Made by a program: the position numbers and the translations under genes
Notes under the pieces: generated by a model
Database searches by the model: none
What the model saw: only the letters and a program-made list of their open reading frames with translations
What the model was told of the DNA's origin: nothing
Shown: piece after piece, positions 15,136 to 21,979 of the stretch
Layout of the letters: each line of letters starts with the position of its first letter
Position numbering within the stretch: position 1 is the first letter of the stretch
IMG/VR virus record: IMGVR_UViG_3300018049_002149
Coordinates: 1 to 21,979 of that record
Length of the DNA stretch: 21,979 nucleotides
Origin: a virus
Strand: one strand, 5' to 3'

Positions 15136-16986
15136 TTATACCACCTCACAGGCTCCACCACCACAGGCAACTTCACCCTGTAAATCTGTGGTGTCTTCTA
15201 CTTCGGTGATATTGTCAACATTGACTTCCTTTAGGGTTTCCATCATTGTGTTGTAGGTTTCTTCATCACAATCTTCAAAGGGAGCCTGAGTATATGTGTG
15301 GTCGTCAAATGGTAGCACCGACAAAGCAGTATACATATTACGGTTGACCCACATCCACTCACCAACCTTATCCCACTCGTCATCTTTGATAGATACCGTG
15401 GTGGAGACATTGTTTTTGTTCTCACCTTTTCTGTGACCGGCTCTTACCCAATCACTCCAGACGGTTTGGACACGACTGAGTAGTTGCATTGCACTTTCTT
15501 GTCGTGTGATAGCACCTTCAGGAGCTTTCTGTGGTATTTCAATAACAGCTTGTTGTGTTGGTTTAAAGAATTCGTCTTCTACAATCTCTGGATGGTTCTG
15601 TAATAAATAGTTGTAGATTGCCTCATTCTTACCCACCCTGACCCTACGGATGTAATGACTATTGTGCCAGGCGTGAATACCACTACTGGAACCCAAGACC
15701 AATGATGATGTGCCTTCGGGTTTGACTGTGGTTGTTCTAGCGGCTGGTTTAATACCGATTAGGTCAGCCACTCTCTTGTTCTCTTCCTTGACCACATTGG
15801 CAGCTTCCTTCATACTGAGGTCAAGAACCTTACCAGAAGCAATACCTGTCATTGATACACCGATTAGTGCCTCCCGTTCGGTTGTCTTCTTCCAGATATC
15901 ACGAAGATAGTGGAAGTCGGTGTAACTTGCCTGTAGAGTAGCGATAAAGGCGGCAGCTTTTGCTCTTGCGTTGTAGTCTTCTTGGTCAACCACATCTGAT
16001 GCGTTAATTGTGACCAAGTTACAGAACTGGTATGGTCGTAGACTAATTTCAGCACAAGGGTTCATTCCCCAATCTTTATCGTTGGTAAAGAAGAAACCGG
16101 GCTCCCCTGACTTGGATGCCTCAATCTTTTTCCAGAGGTCCATAAATGTTTCTTTGTCAATCTTGTGTCTTACGATGACCGCACTGTTGTTGGAACGAGC
16201 GAGGTGAGCTTTTGTCTCCCACCAGTTACCAAACTTACAGGTAAGCATTTCTTCATCGTCAAGGTCAAACAAACTAATCATAGCTGACCTACGGATACCA
16301 CCAGACAATACTGCATCAGCAATATAACAATTGATTTCGTGGACCTCAAACGAAGTTAGTTTCTCTCCATCCTCCTTTCGGTCAAGAACCTTACGGAGAT
16401 TGTGTAGGCAGTCGTGTAGGGGTTCAGGACCGGGAGCCTTACCACCACTGGTGATTAGACGAGCACCCTTTGGACGGACATCACTGAAGTCAAACAATGG
16501 TAGAGAACGACCAGCAAAATAGGCCTTCATTAATACCTTAACGGCGTCTGCCCAACCCTCAATGCTGTCACCTACCAAGTAGCGTCTGGTTTTGGTTGGT
16601 TTACGAATATCTGGTAGTTTCTCAATGTGATGATTCTGGACAGAGTAACCCACACCTGTTCCTGAAAGTAGTAGGAACATTACTTCACTGAAACTTTCGT
16701 AACTATCCATTGGAAGATAGCAACAATTATACAACCTAGCGTTGTTAATCATTACAGGCTTTCCACCAAATTGCATTGACCTCATACTTGGTAGAATTTT
16801 TCTGTCGTGAACTAGTTGGTATGCAGATTTGATTTCATCTTTTAGTTTTGGAAATCTTTTAATATGCATATTTGCATTTCTTGTAACAATCTCATCCCAA
16901 TTTTCTCTACGATTTAGTTCTGGGATAAATTTTGCATACTTCATATGCACGGTTACATCGGATAAAATTTTTGACGCTAATTGCAT
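15136..16986 (-). CDS. nrdJ: Class II (adenosylcobalamin-dependent) ribonucleotide reductase
   Basis: This 616-aa enzyme reduces ribonucleotides to deoxyribonucleotides. It resembles the monomeric RTPR type: NPCAEISL (309-316) holds the thiyl-radical Cys311 and Glu313, Cys322 lies 11 residues further on, the same spacing as Cys408/Cys419 of the Lactobacillus enzyme, and Cys88 or Cys89 in LYNCCYLP is the probable redox partner. The C-terminal swinging pair Cys608/Cys613 (CGGGAC) is present, so reduction by thioredoxin or glutaredoxin is expected. It is shorter than the Lactobacillus protein (about 740 aa), mostly in the N-terminal half. No small radical subunit is needed or seen. It depends on B12 from the host. 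A TGGAGAAG site precedes the start, and dut follows after 11 nt. Confidence 0.94.
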   Translation of the reverse strand: MQLASKILSDVTVHMKYAKFIPELNRRENWDEIVTRNANMHIKRFPKLKDEIKSAYQLVHDRKILPSMRSMQFGGKPVMINNARLYNCCYLPMDSYESFSEVMFLLLSGTGVGYSVQNHHIEKLPDIRKPTKTRRYLVGDSIEGWADAVKVLMKAYFAGRSLPLFDFSDVRPKGARLITSGGKAPGPEPLHDCLHNLRKVLDRKEDGEKLTSFEVHEINCYIADAVLSGGIRRSAMISLFDLDDEEMLTCKFGNWWETKAHLARSNNSAVIVRHKIDKETFMDLWKKIEASKSGEPGFFFTNDKDWGMNPCAEISLRPYQFCNLVTINASDVVDQEDYNARAKAAAFIATLQASYTDFHYLRDIWKKTTEREALIGVSMTGIASGKVLDLSMKEAANVVKEENKRVADLIGIKPAARTTTVKPEGTSSLVLGSSSGIHAWHNSHYIRRVRVGKNEAIYNYLLQNHPEIVEDEFFKPTQQAVIEIPQKAPEGAITRQESAMQLLSRVQTVWSDWVRAGHRKGENKNNVSTTVSIKDDEWDKVGEWMWVNRNMYTALSVLPFDDHTYTQAPFEDCDEETYNTMMETLKEVNVDNITEVEDTTDLQGEVACGGGACEVV

Positions 16987-17020
16987 TGGTACTTCTCCAG
17001 AAAGTTAAGGTTATTGTGGG

Positions 17021-18400
17021 TTACTCATCGTCCGACTGAAAACTTTTGAGCTTATTCGCAAGGAACTTTTTCATATTCTCTTCACCATTAGCCATAGTTT
17101 CCTGCAACTCACCACCCTCTGGAGATGTGGGGTCATGAACATCGACCAGACCCTTAGATGTATCCATTTTTACGGGCAAAGTAACTCCGTCTGCACCAAA
17201 TCTATTTTTGACTATGTGCATCCGAGCAGTATTATTAATTTTGTCTTCAGTCTTACGGCTAAGTGAAAGTAGAACATCGGCTGTTTTAACCTTGTTATAG
17301 CTCTCACCGATTTTATCGGCTTCAATTACTTCATCATTAATACTGGACCTCTGTGTCTGACTTGCGGTCCAAATTGGAACTTGTAGTTCTCCTGCCATTG
17401 AACGCAGTTCCTCGTAAATATACCCCAATTCCTCATGTCTAGCATTAGAACGAGTAGGAGTTTTCATCAAGTCAGCATAGTCAATGATTATCAAGTCTGG
17501 TCTAAAATCGTGGATTGATAAGTAATCAATATGTGATAATAATGTATGATACGATGCCGTTCTTGTAGGAAAGTATTTAATAAGTAGTCTACCAGTTACC
17601 TTTTCAATGACCGATTTTACACTTTCTAGGTGATGTTTTAGAGCGGAAGGTTCAATTCCAGTGAAAGAAGTGTCATATCTGATACCTTGATAGTTCTCAT
17701 TCAACTCATATGAGTAGTGAATTACCTGTTTTCCTTGTTGAAGTGCAGCCTTACCCAAGTGGGTTAAGGCCCAAGATTTACCAATACCAGATGGTGCGGC
17801 AATAACACCCAACTCACCGGGGCCTAGTCCACCATCAAGGTATTTATCAATGACAGACCAACCAGTAGGTAATGTATTTCTGGAGGCTTCTATGTGTCTC
17901 TTCTCAAAGTCCTCATCCCATCGTAGACCAATATCTTTCTGTGTTCCAGCTTTCATTGCACCATCAATCATCAGTTTGATTTCACCATACTGACCACGTT
18001 GTAGCAAATCAGCAGAACGCAGGATAGCATTCTTCAATGTTTGGTTTTTACAGAACTCAAGAAATTTATCCTGAACATACTCAAGGTCAGAATCAGTAAA
18101 GTGCATCTTACTATTCTTGAGTTGGTCTAGGACTTCAACTTTTAGACTTTCGTTTTTTTCTATCTCACCAAACTCTGCACGGAAAAATTCCATTGTAGGA
18201 TTTTTTCTGTATTCAACATAATAATCAACAATCTTTGATACAATCCATTGGGAAGCACTACTATCAAAGAAGTTAGGGTTGATAACGTCAAACGATTGTG
18301 CAAGAAATGACCCATTACGAATGAGTGATGCGATTACCTTTGATTGAAAGGCGGGTCCGAAGTCTGTGAGTTTGTCAACATTAGCATTATAGTCTACCAT
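17021..18400 (-). CDS. 41: Replicative DNA helicase, gp41/DnaB-like
   Basis: This 459-aa RecA-fold helicase should form a hexameric ring and unwind DNA 5' to 3' ahead of gp43. The N-terminal part (1-150) is helical, as in T4 gp41 and DnaB. The motor domain begins GLGPGELGVIAAPSGIGKSW (191-210), with Walker A APSGIGKS (202-209) and Walker B LIIIDYADL (303-311), followed by WTASQTQRSS (motif H3/Q region). The acidic C-terminal tail ends KSFQSDDE. The start overlaps the end of the exonuclease gene by 14 nt, so translation is probably coupled; the ribosome site is weak. A gp61-type primase gene is not in this window. Confidence 0.93.
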   Translation of the reverse strand: MVDYNANVDKLTDFGPAFQSKVIASLIRNGSFLAQSFDVINPNFFDSSASQWIVSKIVDYYVEYRKNPTMEFFRAEFGEIEKNESLKVEVLDQLKNSKMHFTDSDLEYVQDKFLEFCKNQTLKNAILRSADLLQRGQYGEIKLMIDGAMKAGTQKDIGLRWDEDFEKRHIEASRNTLPTGWSVIDKYLDGGLGPGELGVIAAPSGIGKSWALTHLGKAALQQGKQVIHYSYELNENYQGIRYDTSFTGIEPSALKHHLESVKSVIEKVTGRLLIKYFPTRTASYHTLLSHIDYLSIHDFRPDLIIIDYADLMKTPTRSNARHEELGYIYEELRSMAGELQVPIWTASQTQRSSINDEVIEADKIGESYNKVKTADVLLSLSRKTEDKINNTARMHIVKNRFGADGVTLPVKMDTSKGLVDVHDPTSPEGGELQETMANGEENMKKFLANKLKSFQSDDE

Positions 18401-19430
18401 TAAATCTCATCAAGGGTAAAAAGGTTTGTTGCAACCAAAAGTTATAGTTTTGTATTGCTGGTAGAATATTATACTCTTCCAAGAGATTTGTCAAGTGGGG
18501 TTTGTCAAGAATTACTTCACTCTCATTAATTCTATTCAAGACCTTCATCTTATTTATATCACTCATATTGGCAGATTCCAATGACATCAAGTAGAGATTA
18601 CGCTCAATGATATCTTTGTTATCTACAATCTTTTGCATAACTTTTGATTTATTTGCTTTAGCTGTATCCATCAATTCATCCAAAGTAATCTTTTGTTCTT
18701 CGGCAAACTGAGGCATATGTTTTAGTAATGTTTTTGTTCCGATACCTTTGATACCAGAAATGTTGTCGCTGTTGTCACCTATGAGTGACCTATACAACAG
18801 AAAGTTATTGGGGTGTATCTTGTGTTCTTCCAATACCAAGTCTGTTGTATAGGTCTTCTTTTTCATAGGATGCCAAATGGTGATGTTTTCATTGACCAAC
18901 TGAAGAAAGTCTTTATCGGTTGAGTAAAGAATACTTTGACCACCCTGTTCTGCAGTATGAGTTGCGATATAAGACATAATATCGTCAGCCTCAACGTGGT
19001 CAAGAGTAATCGTTGTGATGGGTAGAGACAGCAGTGACTTGGCAACAATCACCAACTCACGTTTCATTAAGTCTTTTTCATCCTGTTCTGTCGTCATATC
19101 ATAGGCACGATTCAACCTTGTCACGGGTTTTCTGCCTGCCTTGTATTCTGGATATATGTCACGACGGCGTTTACTACCACCTTTACCATCAAAGATTACA
19201 TATACCCTTGTAGGATTGACCTGACGGATAGCGAATGCTACCGAACGAAGGAAGCCCGTTACACCACCAATGTGATTACCATTGTCATCCATAGTTGGGA
19301 TTGCTGCAAAACTACGGATAAAGGTATTCATTCCATCAATGATAAGAACACGGTCATTAAGAGAAAGACTTTCTTGTTCTTCCCGTTCACTCAACATATC
19401 GTTAAATGCTTTCAACAGTTCTTCAGTCAT
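18387..19430 (-). CDS. rnh: 5'-3' exonuclease, FEN family (T4 RNase H-like)
   Basis: This 347-aa flap/5' nuclease would remove RNA primers from lagging-strand fragments. The metal-binding acidic residues lie in conserved motifs: RVLIIDGMNTFIRSF (27-41, Asp32), VIFDGKGGSKRRRDIYPEYK with the basic arch, VEADDIMSYIA, YSTDKDFLQLV, and IGDNSDNISGIKGIGTKT, the last being the helix-3-turn-helix DNA-binding element. Length is close to T4 RNase H (305 aa) plus an N-terminal helix. Its start overlaps the uvsX stop by one base (TAATG). In T4 the equivalent enzyme works with gp32, which is encoded two genes upstream here. Confidence 0.93.
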   Translation of the reverse strand: MTEELLKAFNDMLSEREEQESLSLNDRVLIIDGMNTFIRSFAAIPTMDDNGNHIGGVTGFLRSVAFAIRQVNPTRVYVIFDGKGGSKRRRDIYPEYKAGRKPVTRLNRAYDMTTEQDEKDLMKRELVIVAKSLLSLPITTITLDHVEADDIMSYIATHTAEQGGQSILYSTDKDFLQLVNENITIWHPMKKKTYTTDLVLEEHKIHPNNFLLYRSLIGDNSDNISGIKGIGTKTLLKHMPQFAEEQKITLDELMDTAKANKSKVMQKIVDNKDIIERNLYLMSLESANMSDINKMKVLNRINESEVILDKPHLTNLLEEYNILPAIQNYNFWLQQTFLPLMRFNGRL

Positions 19431-20548
19431 TATTCTTCACTTGTTTCTTCAAAGATTGGTTTAACATCTGTGGACCGATAAGACATAATTATCTTTTCAC
19501 AGATTTCATTGTAAAACATTTCCTTTCTTTCCAAATCAGCTTCTAGGAATTCTGGGAAATCTTTTGATTGGAATTTGTGTTCCTCACCACTATCGTCGGT
19601 AAATGAATACCAAGCACCACTTTGTTTAATAATCTTATTTTGTTTCATAACCTTTAACCACGATGAATAATCATCAATACCACGGTCAAAATAGATATCA
19701 AACTCAGCAACTCTGTGTGGAGGTCCACAACGATTTTTCTGAACCGTAGCCTTCACGGTTACTCCAATCACATCACCACTACTATTCTTAATCTTACCTG
19801 TAGTTGCAAGTCGGAGACGAACAGAGGCGTGGAACTGAATTGCCTTACCACCACTCGTTGTATACTGGTCACCGAATGGCATAGCGTTCATCTTTTGTCT
19901 CAACTGATTGGTAAAGATTAGTAGAACTCTTTGTTTTGCTAGTAGATTGGTAATCTTTCTCATAGCCTTACTGAGAATAATTGCCTTATCTGTAGCATAA
20001 CCATCCTTACCAAAGTCGGCTTCAATCTCTTTCTTGGTAGAAGCGGCAGCAACTGAATCAACCACGATTGTGACCAACTTATCCTTATCGGCTTTCCTGA
20101 CCTTTTCAATAACATTGGTAATCATATCAAACACATCCTCAAGGGCATCTGCTTGAACATATACCATCTTAGTCATATCAAGACCAATGGAACGCCAGAA
20201 CTCTTCGTTAGCCGAAGACTCTGTGTCAATCAAAATACCTACACCACCAGCCTTTTGTGTGCTGGCGATGGCATGAGCAGCGAGAAGACTTTTACCAGAT
20301 TGTTCAAGACCCGTTAATTCTACAATCCTCCCCACCGGAAAACCACCATGTGGACGATTGCTGATAGCAAGGTCCAACATGGTGGCTCCAGAGGAAACCC
20401 AATCATCTAAATCAATTGGGGTATCTTCACCGCCGTCAAGAAAGTAGGCTACCTGACCATCAGTTTTCATCATTGAGTTAAGACTATCTGCAATAGTCTG
20501 TGCTAACTCATCACGGTCGGGTGTATCAACCTTTTTCTTTATTGGCAT
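19430..20548 (-). CDS. uvsX: RecA/UvsX recombinase
   Basis: This 372-aa strand-exchange ATPase has Walker A GLEQSGKS (80-87), the catalytic glutamate region DTESSANEEF, Walker B VTIVVDSVAAAS and a loop-2 segment NQLRQKMNAMPFGDQYTTSGG followed by HASVRLRL. Loop 2 is closer in style to cellular RecA than to T4 UvsX, but the gene sits where uvsX is expected among T4-type replication genes, so I use that name. It would coat single-stranded DNA displacing gp32 and drive recombination-dependent replication and repair. It starts 3 nt after the gp32 stop with a weak GAG-type ribosome site, suggesting translation coupled to gp32. Confidence 0.94.
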   Translation of the reverse strand: MPIKKKVDTPDRDELAQTIADSLNSMMKTDGQVAYFLDGGEDTPIDLDDWVSSGATMLDLAISNRPHGGFPVGRIVELTGLEQSGKSLLAAHAIASTQKAGGVGILIDTESSANEEFWRSIGLDMTKMVYVQADALEDVFDMITNVIEKVRKADKDKLVTIVVDSVAAASTKKEIEADFGKDGYATDKAIILSKAMRKITNLLAKQRVLLIFTNQLRQKMNAMPFGDQYTTSGGKAIQFHASVRLRLATTGKIKNSSGDVIGVTVKATVQKNRCGPPHRVAEFDIYFDRGIDDYSSWLKVMKQNKIIKQSGAWYSFTDDSGEEHKFQSKDFPEFLEADLERKEMFYNEICEKIIMSYRSTDVKPIFEETSEE

Positions 20549-20551
20549 TTA

Positions 20552-21331
20552 TTACTCTGCGAAGAGCGATTCAAACTCATCAACAGCACTCTTAACGGGA
20601 GCACTTGTCTGTTGAGGAGCAGCAGCAACAGGTGTGGTTACCTGTTGTGTTACACTCGTCTCAGGAGCATCAACCGCACCATCGGGGTCAAGGTATCTCT
20701 TGAGGAACGCACTGAGTTCTTCAAAGGAAGGTTCCTTATACAGAGAACGAAGGTCGGGCTGACTTGTGGTCCAATTCTCAACCAGACGAGCATCATCACT
20801 GAGAGGAGTCTGATTAGGCTTGGCCATTACCGAAGTCTTCGGGAAATTGGTGTCACTCTGTTCCTGTGGAATATAAGTGACGGTAATATCACGACCTGTC
20901 TCAATGTGAGTAATATCACCATAGTCAGGGTCAGCGATAATTTGTAGAAGCTCTTGGTAAACGGTCTTACCGAATGACCAGAAGCGGACACCTTCATCCT
21001 CTTCACCACGAACAACTACAGGAACAAAAGTACGGAGCTTAGGCATAAACTCGCGGGCTTGCTGATAAGACTCACGACTACCATCACCACGAAGGTTATC
21101 GGCGAATTCGGCAATCGGGTCACGATTACCATAAGTCATAGGACTTAGGTGAGTCTTGTTTCCAAGATAATGGAAGTAAAGCTCAGAGAACGGATTCTCC
21201 GGGCGGTCGGTGAGGGGAACGATACGAACAATCGTCTTTCCCGCCGAGGGTTTCCAGAATGCAGAGGAACGTTGTCCCTGTCCTTGGAAGGTATTGAGCT
21301 TAGCACGAAGTGCAGAAATGTCAAGAGCCAT
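20552..21331 (-). CDS. 32: Single-stranded DNA-binding protein, gp32
   Basis: The protein (259 aa; T4 gp32 has 301) shows the gp32 pattern: an N-terminal cooperativity region, an OB-fold start SSAFWKPSAGKTIVRIVPL (22-40), aromatic LYFHYLGNKTHLSP, and a long core reaching about residue 200. A Pro/Ala/Gln-rich linker and an acidic tail (SAVDEFESLFAE) follow, of the kind that recruits partner proteins. It contains no cysteine, so the zinc site of T4 gp32 is missing. The start has AAGGAG. A strong TTGACT/TATATT promoter lies 46 bp upstream of the start codon, which suits a protein needed early and in large amounts and probably also drives uvsX, rnh and gp41. Confidence 0.9.
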   Translation of the reverse strand: MALDISALRAKLNTFQGQGQRSSAFWKPSAGKTIVRIVPLTDRPENPFSELYFHYLGNKTHLSPMTYGNRDPIAEFADNLRGDGSRESYQQAREFMPKLRTFVPVVVRGEEDEGVRFWSFGKTVYQELLQIIADPDYGDITHIETGRDITVTYIPQEQSDTNFPKTSVMAKPNQTPLSDDARLVENWTTSQPDLRSLYKEPSFEELSAFLKRYLDPDGAVDAPETSVTQQVTTPVAAAPQQTSAPVKSAVDEFESLFAE

Positions 21332-21376
21332 AGTTTTTCTCCTTATGGTTTAGGGTTTAATTTTTACTACTTCAGT

Positions 21377-21405
21377 AATATAACATCGTTTAGTATTTAA
21401 GTCAA
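21377..21405 (-). promoter_or_regulatory. Sigma70-like promoter for the gp32 operon
   Basis: On the minus strand TTGACT (-35, 21400-21405) and TATATT (-10, 21377-21382) are exactly 17 bp apart in the 97-bp gap before gp32. Hexamers and spacing are identical to the gp45 promoter. Confidence 0.8.
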
Positions 21406-21428
21406 GTCTTATTTTTTATTTGTTACAA

Positions 21429-21979
21429 TTAGTAATTATCTTTATTTGCAGCGGCCAATGCCTTTACAGCATCACCAAGCCCTTTTACCTTATTACTTTC
21501 TTCATATTTTTGGCCAGGCAGTCTTACCATATAACGACCGTTTCCAATGGCTTTAACTGACCCATAATCACCACCCTCATCATCATATCCATCGACATCA
21601 CCCGTTTCTGGGTCGTGTTGCCAACTGACATTACCTCCCCAATTATCACCAATCCCGTGTCTATTTAATGCATCTTCAACGGCTGGACCAGACATATTTG
21701 CCACCTTGAGTGCTCTATCAGCAGAAGTCTTTGCCATCATCTTTTGGTCAAAGTCGGGGTCGTCCCACCAATCACCCTTTTTATATTTGGGGTCATCGTA
21801 TTTACTTTTTGGTTTATCTTTTTTAAGAGGAACAGCACGACCACCCTTTGTCATTGTAAATGCATCGGGTCCAGCTAAATTAGGTAAACGATCTGTTTTA
21901 CTTTTTGGTTTATCTTTTTTAAGAGGAACAGCACGACCACCCTTTGTCATTGTAAATGCATCGGGTCCAGCTAAATTAG
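21429..21979 (-). CDS. Repeat-containing protein of unknown function, 5' end missing
   Basis: The frame is open to the right edge, so the N-terminus is outside the window; an in-frame ATG at 21950 is internal to the repeat and need not be the start. The visible part begins with two near-complete copies of a 32-residue unit (NLAGPDAFT, MTKGGRAVPLKKDKPKSK, TDRLP), basic and rich in Lys and Pro. A charged segment (YDDPKYKKGDWWDDPDFDQK) follows, then a C-terminal domain of about 110 residues with WGGNVSWQHDPETGDVDGYD and GNGRYMVRLPGQKYEE. No catalytic motif is recognisable. It precedes gp32 in the same orientation. A structural or DNA-compacting role is conceivable from the basic repeats, but this is a guess. 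Confidence 0.72.
   Translation of the reverse strand, partial: NLAGPDAFTMTKGGRAVPLKKDKPKSKTDRLPNLAGPDAFTMTKGGRAVPLKKDKPKSKYDDPKYKKGDWWDDPDFDQKMMAKTSADRALKVANMSGPAVEDALNRHGIGDNWGGNVSWQHDPETGDVDGYDDEGGDYGSVKAIGNGRYMVRLPGQKYEESNKVKGLGDAVKALAAANKDNY
21801..21979 (-). repeat. Perfect 96-bp-period tandem repeat, cut by the window edge
   Basis: An 83-nt sequence at 21801-21883 is repeated without mismatch at 21897-21979, separated by 13 nt (21884-21896). The window ends exactly where the second copy matches the end of the first. The repeat keeps the reading frame (32 codons), so copy number could vary without breaking the gene. Confidence 0.93.

Noticed and set aside
21801-21979. CRISPR array
   Set aside because: Only two long copies with a 13-nt spacer, in frame within a coding sequence; not the short repeat and unique spacer pattern.

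Overview
The window looks like about 22 kb of a tailed-phage genome of the T4-like myovirus type, most probably from a marine phage. The evidence is the gene content: a T4-type replisome (gp32 single-strand binding protein, UvsX/RecA, DnaB-like gp41 helicase, 5'-3' exonuclease, family B polymerase gp43, sliding clamp gp45, clamp loader gp44 and a divergent gp62), packed with almost no gaps and mixed with metabolic and sugar genes typical of marine phages. I cannot identify the species or host from sequence alone. All supported genes lie on the minus strand and read right to left. Open frames on the plus strand are shadows of these genes.

In transcription order, the right edge (about 21.4-22.0 kb) holds a partial gene of unknown function with a perfect 96-bp tandem repeat running off the window. 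Then come gp32, uvsX/recA, a FEN/RNase H-type exonuclease, the gp41 helicase, a B12-dependent class II ribonucleotide reductase, a dUTPase with an unusual leader, a 55-aa orphan and DNA polymerase gp43 (about 11.8-21.3 kb). This block covers recombination, replication and nucleotide supply.

Next is a clamp/clamp-loader operon interrupted by non-replication genes (about 6.5-11.8 kb): gp45, a 512-aa GT-B-like putative glycosyltransferase, a complete type II glutamine synthetase, a 51-aa four-cysteine mini-protein, gp44, a 100-aa zinc-ribbon protein, a PspC-domain membrane protein and a gp62-like protein. Most junctions are ATGA or TAATG type, or short overlaps, so the block is probably translationally coupled.

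The left part (1-6.5 kb) has a class I methyltransferase, a 71-aa orphan, a Cas4/RecB-like nuclease with a four-cysteine set, a 347-aa protein of unknown function, two GT4-type glycosyltransferases and a truncated RfbH/E1-like sugar 3-dehydratase. This end looks devoted to glycan synthesis or modification.

Two gaps, upstream of gp45 and of gp32, carry the same promoter (TTGACT, 17 bp, TATATT), and a weaker relative lies upstream of gp44. These resemble host sigma70-type early or middle promoters. I saw no tRNA, rRNA, CRISPR array, insertion sequence or convincing terminator. No intergenic stretch exceeds 100 bp.
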